From Plotosus lineatus (taxonomy: Eukaryota; Chordata; Actinopteri; Siluriformes; Plotosidae), in contig CM045733.1 in assembly GCA_024760905.1 (NCBI GenBank), positions 28,437,001 through 28,501,000 of the forward strand: DNA of 64,000 nt, in the 5' to 3' direction. Each line of letters opens with the position of its first letter. Positions within the stretch are counted from its first letter, which is position 1. The notes beneath the pieces were generated by a model. That model did not search any database. It was not told where the DNA came from and worked only from the letters and a program-made list of their open reading frames with translations. Shown here one piece after another: positions 1-10,322 of the stretch. The position numbers were made by a program, and so were the translations under genes.

Positions 1-1128
1 AGTAGAAGCTAGACAAAGAGCATCACAGATGCAGTGTTTGCTTTGAGGATGTTAATAGAGAAGTACAGAGAAGGTCAGAAGGAGATGCATTGTGCCTTTG
101 TGGATCTGGAGAAAGCATATGACAGGGTGCCGAGAGAATAACTGTGGTATTGTATGAGGAAGTCTGGAGTGGCAGAGAAGTATGTTAGAGTGGTGCAGTA
201 GTGCTGTCGGTGTGACAGAAGAGTTCAAGGTGGAGGTGGGACTGCCTCAAGGGTCAGCTCTCAGCCCCTTCTTGCTTGCTATGGTGATGGACAGGCTGAC
301 AGACGAGGTTAGACAAGAATTATCATGGACTATTATGTTTGCAGATGACATCATGATCTGTAGTGAGAGCAGAGAACAAGTGGAGGAAAATATAGGGAGG
401 TGGAGCTATGCCCTGGAAAAGAGGGGAATGAAGGTTAGCCTCAGTAAGACAGAATACATGTGTGTGAATGACAAGGACCCAAGAGGAACGGTGAGGTTAC
501 AGGGGCCAGAGATAAAGAAGGTGGAGGATTTTAAGTACTTAGGCTCAACAATCCAGAGCAGTGGAGAGTGTGGAAAAGAGGTGAAGAAGCATGTGCAGGC
601 AGGTTGGAATGGTTGGTGAAATGTGTCCCGTGTGATGTATGATAGGAGAGTATTGGCAAGAATGAAGGGAAAAGTGTACAAGACGGTGATGAGGCCAGCA
701 ATGTTGTATGTTTTAGAGACAGTGGCGCTGGGGAAAAGACAGGAGTCAGAGTTGGAGGTTGCAGAGATGAAAATGTTGAGGTTCTCTTTGGGAGTAATGA
801 GGATTGATAGGATCAGGAATGAGTACATCAGAGGGACAGCACATGTTAGATGTTTTGGAGCCAAAGTCAGAGAGGCTAGATTGAGATGGTTTGGACATGT
901 TCAGAGGAGTGATAGTGAGTATATTGGTCGTAGGATGCTGAGGTTGGAACTACCAGGCAGAAGGCCCAGAGGAAGACCAAAGAGAATATTTATGGATGTG
1001 TTGAAGGTGGACATGAAGGTCGTTGGAGTAAGAGTAGAAGATGCAGAGGATAGGGTAAGATGGAGGCAGATCATTTGCTGTGGCGACCCCTGAAGGGAAC
1101 AGCCGAAAGGAAAAGAAGAAGAAGAAGA
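1..1128 (+). mobile_element. RTE-A LINE copy 1, 3' part (RT to tail), broken
   Basis: This is the 3' third of an RTE-like non-LTR retrotransposon, entering from the left edge inside the reverse transcriptase. Visible in order are the VDLEKAYDRVP block (motif A), the QGSALSPF block, the active site FADDI at about 349-363, the KYLGSTIQ block, and the C-terminal WFGHVQR and RPRGRPKR segments. It ends near 1092 with ICCGDP and a stop, then a short 3' UTR with GGGAACAGCCGAAAGG and an (AAG)n tail to about 1128. Against the intact copy at 60955-64000 it has an in-frame TAA near 138, a deletion of about 35 bases near 199 that removes the QDMYERCKTV block, and another stop near 618. It cannot make a working enzyme. 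The RTE-clade assignment comes from remembered motif similarity. Confidence 0.85.
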
Positions 1129-1395
1129 CACTCTCCCATGTATGAACATTCATTTTCCGAACATCTGGAGATCCGGTCCAAGGTTGAGAGTGAAAGTGAA
1201 AGTGAAATGAAATTGAAGAACAAGTAGTAACAGAAATGGAATAAAATCTATCGAAAGATATATCATAAATATAAGTATGAAATATGATTAAACATTATCC
1301 TGAGGTACACATAAAACTAGCATGCTAACATGCCAATGATCCTGATCCATCTGCTTCCTGAGTCTTGTGGTCTGTCCTGGTGTGCTGATGTTGAC
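1129..1395. other. No recognisable feature
   Basis: AT-rich sequence between the tail of RTE-A copy 1 and the SINE-B fragment. A GTGAAAGTGAAAGTGAAATGAAA purine run near 1190 is the only structure seen. Confidence 0.5.
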
Positions 1396-1529
1396 TGAGA
1401 GACATGACCGTTCTTTGATAACCCATTTAGCTGCCATAGGGGGGTGACAGCCTTGTGGAAAATGGGACTCGAATCCCCAACCTTAGGATCAGCGATCCAG
1501 CACCCTTTACCACCAGGCCACCACTGTCT
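1396..1529 (-). mobile_element. SINE-B fragment (tRNA-like head and part of body)
   Basis: Read on the minus strand, this starts with a tRNA-like head: the GTGGTGGCCTGGTGG region, then GGGGATTCGAGTCCC resembling a B box at about 1467-1481. Next comes a body segment matching the copies at 22526-22890 and 49655-50020 (TAACCCA...AGCTG, GTCATGTCTCTCAG). The 3' half with the LINE-derived tail is missing. It lies directly left of the Tc1-like element. Confidence 0.7.
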
Positions 1530-1833
1530 TCACATTCTGACTTACTAGTCCTTTTCAAAAAAAGTAGCATATTGTGATAAAGTTCATTATTTTCTGTAAT
1601 GTAATGATAAAAAATAAACTTTCATATATTTTAGATTCATTGAACACCAACTGAAATATTTCAGGTCTTTTATTATTTTAATACTGATGATTTTGGCGTA
1701 CAGCAAATGAAAACTCAAAATTCCTATTTCAAAAAATTAGCATATTATGAAAAGGTACTCTAAACGAGCTATTAACCCAATCATCTGAATCAACAAATTA
1801 ACTCTAAACACCTGCAAAAGATTCCTGAGGCTT

Positions 1834-2081
1834 TGAGACCGGGGATTTAGCTCAGTTGGTAGAGCGTCCGCTTTATCCTCTGGTAGGTCGGAGTTCGAAT
1901 CTGGCCGCGTCATACCATAAGACGTTAAAATTTGCCAGTTGTTGCTTCCTGCTTGGTGCTCAGCATCAAAAGGATAGAACAATGCAATAACTGGTGCTGC
2001 ACAGTGGCGACAGGTGCCTAGCGCACAAAGCAAATTTCAATGTATGTAATGTACTTTGACAATAAAGAGTTTGTTTAGTTT
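1834..2081 (+). mobile_element. SINE-A, tRNA-derived, inside Tc1-1
   Basis: The head at 1841 reads GGGGATTTAGCTCAGTTGG (A-box-like), followed by GGAGTTCGAATCTGG (B-box-like) near 1889-1903. This is an RNA polymerase III promoter of tRNA-Ala-like type. The body ends in ACTTTGACAATAAAGAG. A short target duplication, AGGCTT, flanks it at 1828-1833 and 2082-2087; joining the outer flanks restores the Tc1 leader. A second copy on the opposite strand at 56510-56777 shares head and body, which confirms a dispersed SINE rather than a tRNA gene. Confidence 0.82.
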
Positions 2082-2213
2082 AGGCTTCTAAAAACTCCCA
2101 GCCTGGTTCATTACTCAAAACTGCAATCATAGGTAAGACTGCCGACCTGTGCTGTATCAAGGCACCTCAGTGGGACGTCTGTGGGAAGGAAAAAGTGAAA
2201 GAAGGGCTGATTC

Positions 2214-2988
2214 CAGACCTTGGGGGACCTGTGGAAGCAGTGGACTGAGTCTGGAGTAGAAACATCCAGAGCCACCGTGCACAGGCGTGTGCAGGAAATG
2301 GGCTACAGGTGCCGCATTCCTCAGGTCAAGCCACTTTTGAACCAGAAACGGCAGCAGAAGCGTCTGATCTGGGCTACAGAGAAGCAGCAGTGGACTGTTG
2401 CTCAGTGGTCCAAAGTACTTTTTGGGATGAAATCAAATTTTGCATGTCCTTCGGAAATCAAGATGCCATAGTCTGGAGAAAGACTGAAGAGAAGGAAATG
2501 CCAAAATGCCTGAAGTCCAGTGTCGAGTACCCACAGTCAACGATGGTCTGGGGTGCCATGTCAGCTGCTGGTGTTGGTCCACTATGTTTTATCAAGGGCA
2601 GGGTCAATGCAGCTAGCTATCAGGAGATTTTGGAGCACTTCATGCTTCCATCTGCTGAAAAGCTTTTTGGAGATGGAGATTTCATTTTTCAGCATGACCT
2701 GGCACCTGCTCACAGTGCCAAACCCACTGGTAAATGGTTTACTGACCATGGTATTACTGTGCTCAATTGTCCTGCCAACTCTCCTGACCTGAACCCCATA
2801 GAGAATCTGTGGCATATTGTAAATGAAAGTTGAGAGGCACCAGACCCAACACTGTGGATGAGTTTAAGGCCGCTATCGAAACATCCTGGGCCTCCATAAC
2901 ACCTCAGCAGTGCCACAGGCTGATTGCCTCCATGCCACGTCGCATTGAAGCAGTCATTTCGACAAAAGAATTCCCGACCAAGTTTTGA
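2214..2988 (+). pseudogene. Tc1-like transposase pseudogene (DD34E)
   Basis: Remnant of a cut-and-paste transposase. The frame carrying LWKQWTESGVETSRAT and VHRRVQEMGYRCRIP gives way by frameshift near 2310-2470 to the frame carrying the catalytic core. All three acidic residues of the DDE triad can be read: D in WDEIKF (about 2429), D in FQHDLAPAH (about 2697), and E in SPDLNPIENLW (about 2802), with 34 residues between the second D and the E, the Tc1 spacing. A further frameshift or loss follows LWHIV near 2820, after which the SWASITPQQCHRLI C-terminal segment reads in another frame to a stop near 2988. The N-terminal paired-like domain is mostly deleted. Clearly a dead copy. Confidence 0.85.
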
Positions 2989-3211
2989 GTGCATAACTAA
3001 ACATAATTATTTGAAGGTTGACTTTTTTGTATTAAAAGCACTTTTTTTTATTGGTCAGATGAAATATGCTAATTTTTTGAGATAGGAAATTTGGGTTTTC
3101 ATGAGCTGTATGCAGAAATCATCAGTATTGAAACAATAAAAGACCTGAAATATTTCAGTTGGTGTGCAGTGAATCTAAAATATATGAAAATTAAATTTTA
3201 TCAGTTTATTT

Positions 3212-3366
3212 TCTTGAATGTACTGATAAAAATTAAACTTTCATATATTTTCTGACGATGGTATTCTTGTGCTCAATTGGCCTCCCCACTCTCCTGACCT
3301 GAACCCCATAGAGAATCTGTGGGATATTGTGAAGAGAAAGTTGAGAGACACCAGACCCAACACTGT
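3212..3366 (+). mobile_element. Internally deleted Tc1-1 derivative joined to Tc1-1
   Basis: A left-type TIR piece (TGATAAAAATTAAACTTTCA) is fused directly to the transposase segment encoding DHGILVLNWPPHSPDLNPIENLWDIVK and RKLRDTRPNTV, with about 1 kb of the usual interior missing. Its TIR piece is inverted relative to the right TIR of Tc1-1, so 3178-3252 can fold back on itself. The coding fragment here (NPIENLWDIVKRKL) is less damaged than the same stretch in Tc1-1, so it came from a different copy. Confidence 0.7.
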
Positions 3367-3379
3367 CATTAGTGTCATT

Positions 3380-3785
3380 AGTGCATTTCAAAGCTTCTAA
3401 TCTTCAGTGCCAATTCAGCTCACGCCATGCTAACTTCAGCCAGGAATTTACAAAAGGGACTGAACTTCGCAAACACCAGTTGTTCAATTTGAAAAGTCAG
3501 GCAGAAAAGCAGATACAGTTTTTGCAAAACTTTATGAAGCGCTCAGAGTCCGTAATGTTTACAGCATATAAACTGGCTCGGAACATTGCACAGAGCAAAA
3601 AGCCATAAAATGAAGGGGAGTTTGGTTAAAAAAAAAAAAAAAATGCCGTGGTGGCTTTGTCGAAATCTTGTCTCCTGAAAATGACAAACTAAAATGCATG
3701 AAATTGAACGTCCAACTGTCCTGCCACACTGTTGAACACAGAATATCAAAGATTAACATGGCTAGTGAATCACAGTTGCACTCTG
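3380..3785 (+). pseudogene. hAT-type transposase N-terminal fragment
   Basis: The frame reading SSRHANFSQEF, LRKHQLFNLKSQ, MKRSESVMFTAYKLARNIAQ and SKKP, then stop and NEGEFG, resembles the region after the BED zinc finger in hAT transposases of the ZBED/GTF2IRD2-like type (RHY...F, LKSQ, ESV.ASYK.A..IA...KPF..GEF). A poly(A) run of 16 bases at 3628-3643 interrupts it. The continuation VEILSPENDK...KLNV..CHTVEHRI, in another frame at 3659-3760, fits the next conserved block. Only this segment is present, with at least one stop and one frameshift. The assignment rests on remembered motif order. Confidence 0.55.
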
Positions 3786-4019
3786 ACTTTCAAAGATGTG
3801 AGAATTTTATCATGTTGGTGTGTGGCTCTTTGCGGTAACACAGTAAAATATGGCTCATGGTCTCTGACTGATTGGCTACCCATGACCTAGATGGACCCAG
3901 ATGTGCACTTCCAGAATGTAAACATGACTTTCACTTTTGGTGATATGGACTCTTTTCCACACAAATATTTAGGACTTGCAGTTCTGTCACCAAGTGGACT
4001 ACTTTTTGGACTGTAGTGG
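3786..4019. other. No recognisable feature
   Basis: Between the hAT fragment and the LINE-X fragment I see no coding potential, repeat structure or RNA signature. Confidence 0.4.
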
Positions 4020-4640
4020 ATTTCATATATATAAAGAGCACACAAAGGTCCTAGTATACAAAGCCTGCATCATAAGCACCCTCCTTTATGGAAGCGAGGC
4101 ATGGACTCGGCATGCGAAACAGGAGCACAAACTCAACACTTTCCGCATGCGCTGTCTTCGCCGTATCCTGAACATCGCCTGGCAGGATAAAGTCACCAAT
4201 ACCAGTGTCTTGAAAAGAGCCCAAATTCAAAGAATGTATAGCCTACTGAAGCTGAGACGAATGCGATGGCTTGGACATGTGGTGTGCTTGGAAAACGGAC
4301 GGATCCCAAAGGACCTTCTCTATGGAGAACTTGCTCTTGGAAGCTGTCCAACTAGCAGACCAAAATTGCGCTATAAGGATATATGTACGCGAGACCTGAA
4401 AGCCCTGAATATCGAAAAAAGCACTTGCGAAGCTGCAGCATGTGAAAGATCAGCATGGCGACAAACAGTCCGTGAAGGAATCCTTCAGCTAGTAGAGTCA
4501 CTCGCGCAGAGTTCCGATGTCAAGCGGCAGAGAAGAAAAGCCCCAGCTGACAGACAAACTACCCAGTTCTGATGCCCATACTGCAAGAGGGACTGTCATT
4601 CCCACTTCAGTCTGACTAGTCACACCAGACAATGCTCATC
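4020..4640 (+). mobile_element. LINE-X fragment, C-terminal RT region plus zinc-finger-like end
   Basis: An open stretch ending at a TGA at 4570-4572 encodes the region after the RT active site of a non-LTR retrotransposon: VYKACIISTLLYGSEAWT, FRMRCLRRILNIAWQDKV, LRRMRWLGHVV, RIPKDLLYGEL. In-frame translation past the TGA gives a Cys/His cluster (CPYCKRDC, then SLTSHTRQC), the C-terminal finger expected of this family, so the TGA is probably a disabling mutation in a longer ORF. The upstream RT and endonuclease are absent, consistent with 5' truncation. Related pieces occur at 7222-8430 and 58515-60602. I do not assign a clade. Confidence 0.75.
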
Positions 4641-4666
4641 CAAACAGTGTGCTGGACCTTTAAACG

Positions 4667-4700
4667 CCATAAAATACAAATTTTATATATATATATATAT

Positions 4701-4760
<60 letters not shown>

Positions 4761-4772
4761 TGTATTTTATGG
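4667..4772. repeat. Palindrome built on a (TA)n array
   Basis: Arms CCATAAAATACAAATTTTA (4667-4685) and its exact reverse complement (4754-4772) flank a (TA)n tract, broken once by ACAAA near 4701. The whole 106 bases can fold into one hairpin or cruciform. Confidence 0.85.
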
Positions 4773-5006
4773 CTTCACCCAAATCTGGCTGGGTTTTCAT
4801 TTTGAGCCTGGTTTCTCTCAAGGTTTGGTCCTCGAAACTACTGAGGGAGTGTTTCAAGCCACTGTCTTGCTCAGTAGAGATATGTCGGGATGTTTCAAGT
4901 TTATGGTCTGTTTGCCCCTACTTTCACGGTTTTACTGTATAAAACTGCTTTGTGACAATGTCAACTGTAAAAAACACTACACAAATAAAACTGAATTGAA
5001 CTGAAC
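4773..5006 (+). mobile_element. Unclassified dispersed repeat with LINE/SINE-like 3' tail
   Basis: The blocks TGAGCCTGGTTTCTCTCAAG, GCTTTGTGACAATGTC and ACACAAATAAAACTGAATTG followed by GAACTG repeats are familiar to me as a common fish repeat end. The AATAAA and short tandem tail suggest the 3' end of a retroelement. No coding part is attached. Confidence 0.4.
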
Positions 5007-5870
5007 TGGTGCAGGGGCCATATTGCTAGGTAAAAAGACAAATAACAGAATAACAGATAACCTTGACTACATGCCTAACAGTTGGTGTGTCATGAATTGC
5101 GTCAAATTGCGTTTAAAGGTTACACGCATGAATAATTTCATTTACCTGTAGATTTACAAAGGGGGCGAGCCTGGTTGAATGCTCTGAAGTATTCAAGAAA
5201 AACATCACAACCTTGGAAACTGGGTGATCATGATTGTGCATGCATTGACCACTTCACGTCAAGTGAGAGATAAATGAGCGCTGGTTAAAACATGGTCATT
5301 CTGTCACACACCCCATTCACCACTGGCCAGACATGAGGGTAAGCTACCCAACCCTCAAAACTGTCTGCGTTAAATAAAAAACAAAAAAACAAAAAAAACA
5401 TAATAAGTTTTTCTTCATATCCTTTCTTGTCATCAGGAGTTGACAAATAATGTGAAGTAGAGTTAATACTTACAATCATATTTTGAAAAAAATAATTATT
5501 AAATAAAAAATTGAATTAATACTAATGAATACTCGTGAAAAATTATATATTTTTTATATATTACAGCCTGGTCGATGCAGGGAACTGGGCATTTTCTCTA
5601 TCAGTCAATGCACATGAATCGGGAAAATTGTAAATAATAACTGTAATAGATTTTGGAAATTTAGGACTACAATTATTGTATACTATCTGACCAATTTAAG
5701 TTTAGTATCTGCATTATATAAGGTCAGATGGAAACTGAACTGATTATTACTTAATATGTGGATAATCTTCTATGAATAACTTTGAATGATAGCTCTGTAG
5801 TTAATTAATAATAATAACTTGTAAAATCTGTCATTGTCATTGTTTTGGAACTTCAAAGACATACTTTCAA
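5007..5870. other. No recognisable feature
   Basis: AT-rich, with no open frame of note. It separates the unclassified repeat from RTE-A copy 2 and may be the least repetitive sequence in the first 10 kb. Confidence 0.4.
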
Positions 5871-7221
5871 CATTCAGCAAGATCTTAGAGATTGAGCAGA
5901 TGCTGGAGGAATGGTAAAGTGTGTCAGTGCCCATTTTTATGAACAAGGGAGACATGCAGAGTTGTGGCAATTACAGAGGGATAAGGTTAATGAGTCATAC
6001 AATGAAGTTAGGGGAAAGAATAGTGGAAGCTAGACTAAAGGCAGAGGTCAGCATTTGTGAACAACAGTATGATTTCATGCCAAGAAAGAGCTCCATGGAT
6101 GCAATGTTTGCTTTAAGGATGTTAATAGAGAAATACAGAGAAGGTCAGAGGGAGCTGCATTGTGCCTGTGTGGATCTGGAGAAAGAATATGACAGGGTGC
6201 CGAGAGAGGAACTGTTGTATTGCATGAGGAAGTCAGGAGTGGCAGAGAAGTATGTCAGAGTGGTGCAGGACATGCATGAGAAATGTAAGACAGTGGTGGG
6301 ATGTGCTGTCTGTGTGACAGAAGAGTTCAAGGTGGAGGTGGGACTGCATCAAGGGTCAGCTCTGAGCCCCTTCTTGTTTGCTATGGGAATGGACAGGCTG
6401 ACAGATGAGGCGGGACAATTCCCCATTGACTATGTTGCTGTTTGCAGATGACATTGTGATCTGTAGTGAGAGCAGAGAACAAGTGCAGGAAAATCTAGAG
6501 AGGTGTAGGTATGCCCTGGAAATGAGAGGAATGAAGGTTAGCCTCAGTAAGACAGAATACATGTGTGTGAACGCGCGGACCCTAAAGGAACAGTGAAGTT
6601 ACAGGGAGCAGGGATAATGAAAGTGGAGCATTTTAAGTACTTAGGCTCATCAATCCAGAGCAGTGTGGAAAAGAGGTGAAGAAATGTGTGCAGGCTTGTT
6701 GGAATTGTTGGAGAATAGTGTCCAGTATGATGTGTGATAGGAAGGTATCGGCAAGAATGAAAGGAAAAGTGTACAAGACGGTGATGAGGCCAGCGATATT
6801 GTATGGTTTAGAAACAGTGGCACTGGGGAAAAGACAGGAGACAGAGCTGGAGGTAGCAGAGATGAAAATGTTGAGGTTCTCTTTGGGAGTAACGAGGATG
6901 GACAGGATCAGGAATGAGCCCATCAGAGGGACAGCACATGTAAGAGATTTTGGAGACAAAGTCAGAGAGGCTAGATTGAGATGATTTGGACATGTACAGA
7001 GGAGGGATAGTGAATATATTGGTAGTAGGATGCTGAGGTTGGAACTACCAGGCAGAAGGCCTAGAGGAAGACCAAAGAGACAATTCATGGACATGGTGAA
7101 GGAGGACATGAAGGCAGTTGGTGTAAGAGAAGAAGATACAGAGGATAGGGTGAGATGGAGGCAGATGGTTTGCTGTTTCGACCCCTGAAGGGAACAGCCG
7201 GAAGGAAAAGAAGAAGAAGAT
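5871..7221 (+). mobile_element. RTE-A LINE copy 2, 5'-truncated
   Basis: Starts inside the RT at the EQMLEEW block and runs through YRGIRLMSH, FMPRKSSMDAMFALRM, VDLEKEYDRVP, HQGSALSPF, the FADDIVICSE active-site block (about 6439-6468), and the C-terminal DKVREARLR and RPRGRPKR segments. It ends with the family 3' UTR and (AAG)n at 7221. Frame breaks occur before FADD near 6415, near 6580 and near 6665. TGA replaces a Trp codon after DKVREARLR at about 6982. The missing 5' end is what target-primed reverse transcription usually leaves. Directly abuts the LINE-X fragment at 7222. Confidence 0.87.
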
Positions 7222-8430
7222 CTAACAAAGGCCTTTTTGAATTGATCAGTTGGGATGGTCTCTTGCCATTAATTGGTTGCCTTCAAAAACTGAACTTTGT
7301 CAAGCAATTTCATGATGGGACACAGGGCTCTGTGCAGTCTGACGGAAGCGTGCCAGAGGCATTTGACATAAACACCAGTGTGAACCAAGGCTGTGTATTA
7401 ATGCCTCCCCTTTTCAACATCACCTTCTCTGTCCTTTTGAAGCATGCATTCAGATCAGCTGATGAAGGCATCCTATCTCATGGATAGGATCGACCCTCAA
7501 TCTCAGGGTCTTCAACCCTGCACACCTTCAATAAAAGACCAAAGTTTACAAAGTAATGTCATGTGACTTTCTCTTTGCTGCTGCTGCTGATGCCCTTGTC
7601 ATACACAGTGAAGAAAAGCTCCAGAACCTTCTTGACCAATTCGTTAATGTGTGTGAGGCCTTCAGACTTTGCATCAGCCTGAAGAAGATGAAAGTCATGT
7701 GCCAAGGCTCTAAAGCCACAACTTCTCTAACCATCCAAGACTTCACTCTTAATGTTATTTATCAGTTTACCTACCTTGATTCCAAAACTTCCGACAATGT
7801 TTCACTTGATTTGGAGATAGGAAAGAGAATTGGAAAAGCTGCATCCAACATATCAAAGCTTTCTGATCGAGTGTAGGAGAACAAGAAATTTACTGTCTAT
7901 CGGGCCTGAATTGTGACCACCTATGTTGGGCAGAAGTGCTGTCACACCTTCCATATTACATGCCTTTCAGGCATCCTGTACATTTCATGGAGGGATAAGA
8001 TTTCAAACAATTTCATATTTGTTAGAGTGGGCATTTCTTTGATGCACACCTTCCTCAGACAACATAGACTGAGATGGTTCGCCCATGTCCATCAAATGGA
8101 TGGTGGTAAAATCCCCAAAGACATCTTATATGTAGAGCTTGAACTTTGGTCGAGTTGGCAGACCTAAACTATGATTCAGAGATGTCTGCAAGAGAAATAT
8201 GCTTGCGACTGGTCTACCAAACCAACACCTGGGAAATCAAGGACCATGGAGGAGCACATTCAGTCAGTACACTCTGAGCAGGAAAGGAGAAGCTGTAAGC
8301 TGATGCTGATGCAAGGAGAGAAAAGAAAAGGGCTGCTGCAAGGGCAGTGCCGACTTCACCATCGGCATCCAGATTTGTTTGTGAGGGCTATGGCTGTGTC
8401 TGTTATTTTATAATTGGACTTTTCAGTCAT
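7222..8430 (+). mobile_element. LINE-X fragment, RT core to C-terminus, heavily decayed
   Basis: Same family as 4020-4640 but longer. Readable pieces in changing frames are ISWDGLLPL...FVKQFHDGTQGSVQSDG and VNQGCVLMPPLFNITFSVLL (7230-7450), FLFAAAADALVIHSEEKLQN (the active-site region, with the usual FADD altered to AAADA, about 7566-7625), FTYLDSKTSDNVSLDLEIG, then CLSGILYISWRDKI, HRLRWFAHVHQMDGGKIPK and DILYVELEL. A decayed IGLFSHKC end lies near 8410-8440. The catalytic Asp pair is not intact and multiple stops intervene. It contains the part of the ORF that the 58515-60602 copy lacks. Confidence 0.72.
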
Positions 8431-9155
8431 AAATGTAAAGGCTATCAAACGTGCTATGTCATGGATATGTCCAACAACTGCCTACTATCCAGTTCTATTT
8501 CTCTGAAAGATGTGGAACATTACCCTGTAGCTTTTGATTGCATGTCTATGTGGCAACCACGCGCAGCCTCATATGTATATGAATAAGGCAAATAAACAGG
8601 ATGACTATTACTGGCTCTTTCCACTATGCCTACAAGACCAATACTCGTTTGCACTCAATCTTAACTATTTCTACATATTCTACTTTGGTTCAAAGGATAT
8701 TAAATTTTCTAACTAAATCTTTTTTAGTAGTATGTTATGTCTGTTTGCAGAATATACTGCTGTGAGACCCAGCATATATTGGCAGTAAATGCCGACCTTT
8801 GCTTTCCGTCTCTGACCCTCATTATAACTGGCATGAAACTGCCAATCCAGGTCAGGACTTAGCCAAGCTACCAAACTGCAATCCATACTTGTGTAATTGT
8901 GCCATTCACTGGCTCAAATTCAATAAATTATCATATTGACTTCCTTTGCCTGGCTTGGATCATTCCAAACATCTTTAGAACTCACACTAGTCCATCAGAT
9001 AAATTATTAGTTTAAGATGTTTATGGACAAAAGCATCAACTAAATGCAAATGTCAGTTTGATCAGGTTGAAATTATGAGTTTGAACATTAGCTCATGGAG
9101 CATATCGGCTGCAGGAAATCTTTTAAAAATGGACACGTCATTAATGAATGAGTAA
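8431..9155. other. No recognisable feature
   Basis: Moderately AT-rich sequence with only short open stretches. No repeat family, tandem array or RNA structure is evident by eye. Confidence 0.4.
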
Positions 9156-9157
9156 GA

Positions 9158-9160
<3 letters not shown>

Positions 9161-9202
<42 letters not shown>
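9161..9202. repeat. (GT)n microsatellite
   Basis: Uninterrupted GT dinucleotide run of 42 bases. Confidence 0.97.
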
Positions 9203-9203
<1 letters not shown>

Positions 9204-9324
9204 GATGAGCACCTCTCTGCACTGCTCTTCAGACATACTTCATGCTGATGAACAACGTTATGAACATGAGTCATACACACTTGTTATGGTAAGGCACACT
9301 ACACCAGAATGTTCAAAGCTATCA

Positions 9325-9325
9325 G

Positions 9326-9381
<56 letters not shown>

Positions 9382-9386
9382 GTCTA

Positions 9387-9446
<60 letters not shown>

Positions 9447-9484
9447 TCTATCTATCGATCTATCTATCTATCGATCTATCTATC
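9325..9484. repeat. Compound (TATC)n-(TGTC)n-(TATC)n microsatellite
   Basis: 160 bases of tetranucleotides: a TATC block, a central TGTC block at about 9380-9428, then TATC with two CGATC variants. The T-A to T-G switch in the middle suggests one substitution that then spread by slippage. Confidence 0.95.
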
Positions 9485-9690
9485 ACAGTTATGTGTGTCA
9501 CACAAAACTCACCTGCTGTGTGAATGTAAATGCATCTGCAGTCTGAGAGATTTGCAGCAGTTCAAAAGTGTTTCCATCTCCTAGGTAAGTCACAATGCTA
9601 TGTCCATTTTTCTTCATCTATTGTGTGATGGCCTGTGATGTCTGTCAGCTGTGTTATGACAGACATGCCATTTTTATACACTTTTTTGGT

Positions 9691-9766
9691 CATCTGATGA
9701 TCTAGGAATTGAACAGTCTTCTTACACTATTGTAAGAAGACTGTTCAATTCCTACTCCATCAGATG
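9691..9766. repeat. Near-perfect hairpin (foldback)
   Basis: A perfect 22-bp stem (9704-9725 with 9732-9753) encloses the 6-base loop ACTATT. After a 4x4 internal bulge, an outer perfect 9-bp stem pairs CATCTGATG (9691-9699) with CATCAGATG (9758-9766). The size is like a pre-microRNA or a tiny foldback element; no coding or repeat match explains it. Confidence 0.9.
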
Positions 9767-10196
9767 CTTGCTCTCTGTTACGTGCACAAGACTAGGTGAT
9801 AAAAGACATGTAACAGGCTAGGTCATGTAACATATTATTTTCAGACCCACATTTTGTTTCACATATTTTTTCTAACTGATGTTTTTAATAGTATTTTTTC
9901 ATGACCATTCCAATGGATGCCACAACACAATCCGAATAAGGCTGAGAGTTTCCATATAGTAATCAATCAGGTATGACCTAAATATCTGGAACTGGATGTT
10001 TGCACATGTTTGAGGCTATATACAGTTTTGAAAATGCACATGAACTTGATAGGCATATCACAGCATGGATAGAGAACAGCAGTCAGTTCATCACCAGGAA
10101 AACCAGTAGACAGTAGAGTGTAAGAACAGAGGGAAATAATGCAATCTGAACATGCACATGAACACAATATGTAGGACTGTAGATAAGATCACCACA
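9767..10196. other. No recognisable feature
   Basis: Between the hairpin and the left end of the hAT-like element I see no coding or repeat signature. Confidence 0.4.
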
Positions 10197-10322
10197 GTTG
10201 CACGACTATAAGGCACACCGGATCATAAGGCGCAACACCAAGTCCACACATAAGGTGCACCGGATTATAAGGTGCATTGAGCGGAAGAAAAGTTAGAGAA
10301 GTCAAACTTGAGTCAACTCATT

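Larger units (their letters stand above)
1545..3211 (+). mobile_element. Tc1-like DNA transposon (Tc1-1) with an inserted SINE
   Basis: The left end starts just after a TA at 1543-1544, with a terminal region containing AAAGTAGCATATTGTGATAAA and CATATATTTTAGATTCATTG. The right half (about 3000-3211) has the reverse complement of those blocks (CAGTGAATCTAAAATATATG, CAATAAAAGACCTGAAATAT), so long terminal inverted repeats are present. Between them is a degraded transposase (2214-2988). The outer right end is lost: the TIR runs into a second, oppositely oriented TIR piece at 3212. A tRNA-derived SINE interrupts the leader at 1834-2081. About 100 bases encoding the N-terminal DNA-binding part seem deleted near 2145. 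Non-functional, and it would need transposase from elsewhere. Confidence in the Tc1/mariner superfamily is high; no family name is assigned. Confidence 0.88.

Noticed and set aside
406..864. Long antisense ORFs opposite RTE-A coding sequence (also 6633-7109, 23044-23799, 63228-63995)
   Set aside because: They are the reverse-complement shadow of the conserved RT frame and appear in every copy. No independent conservation or start context.
1841..1915. Possible tRNA-Ala gene (A and B boxes present)
   Set aside because: The anticodon arm and 3' acceptor do not close. The sequence continues into a SINE body, carries a target duplication, and a second copy lies at 56510-56777.
9325..9484. CRISPR-like array
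   Set aside because: Pure tetranucleotide microsatellite with no spacers; the genome is eukaryotic.
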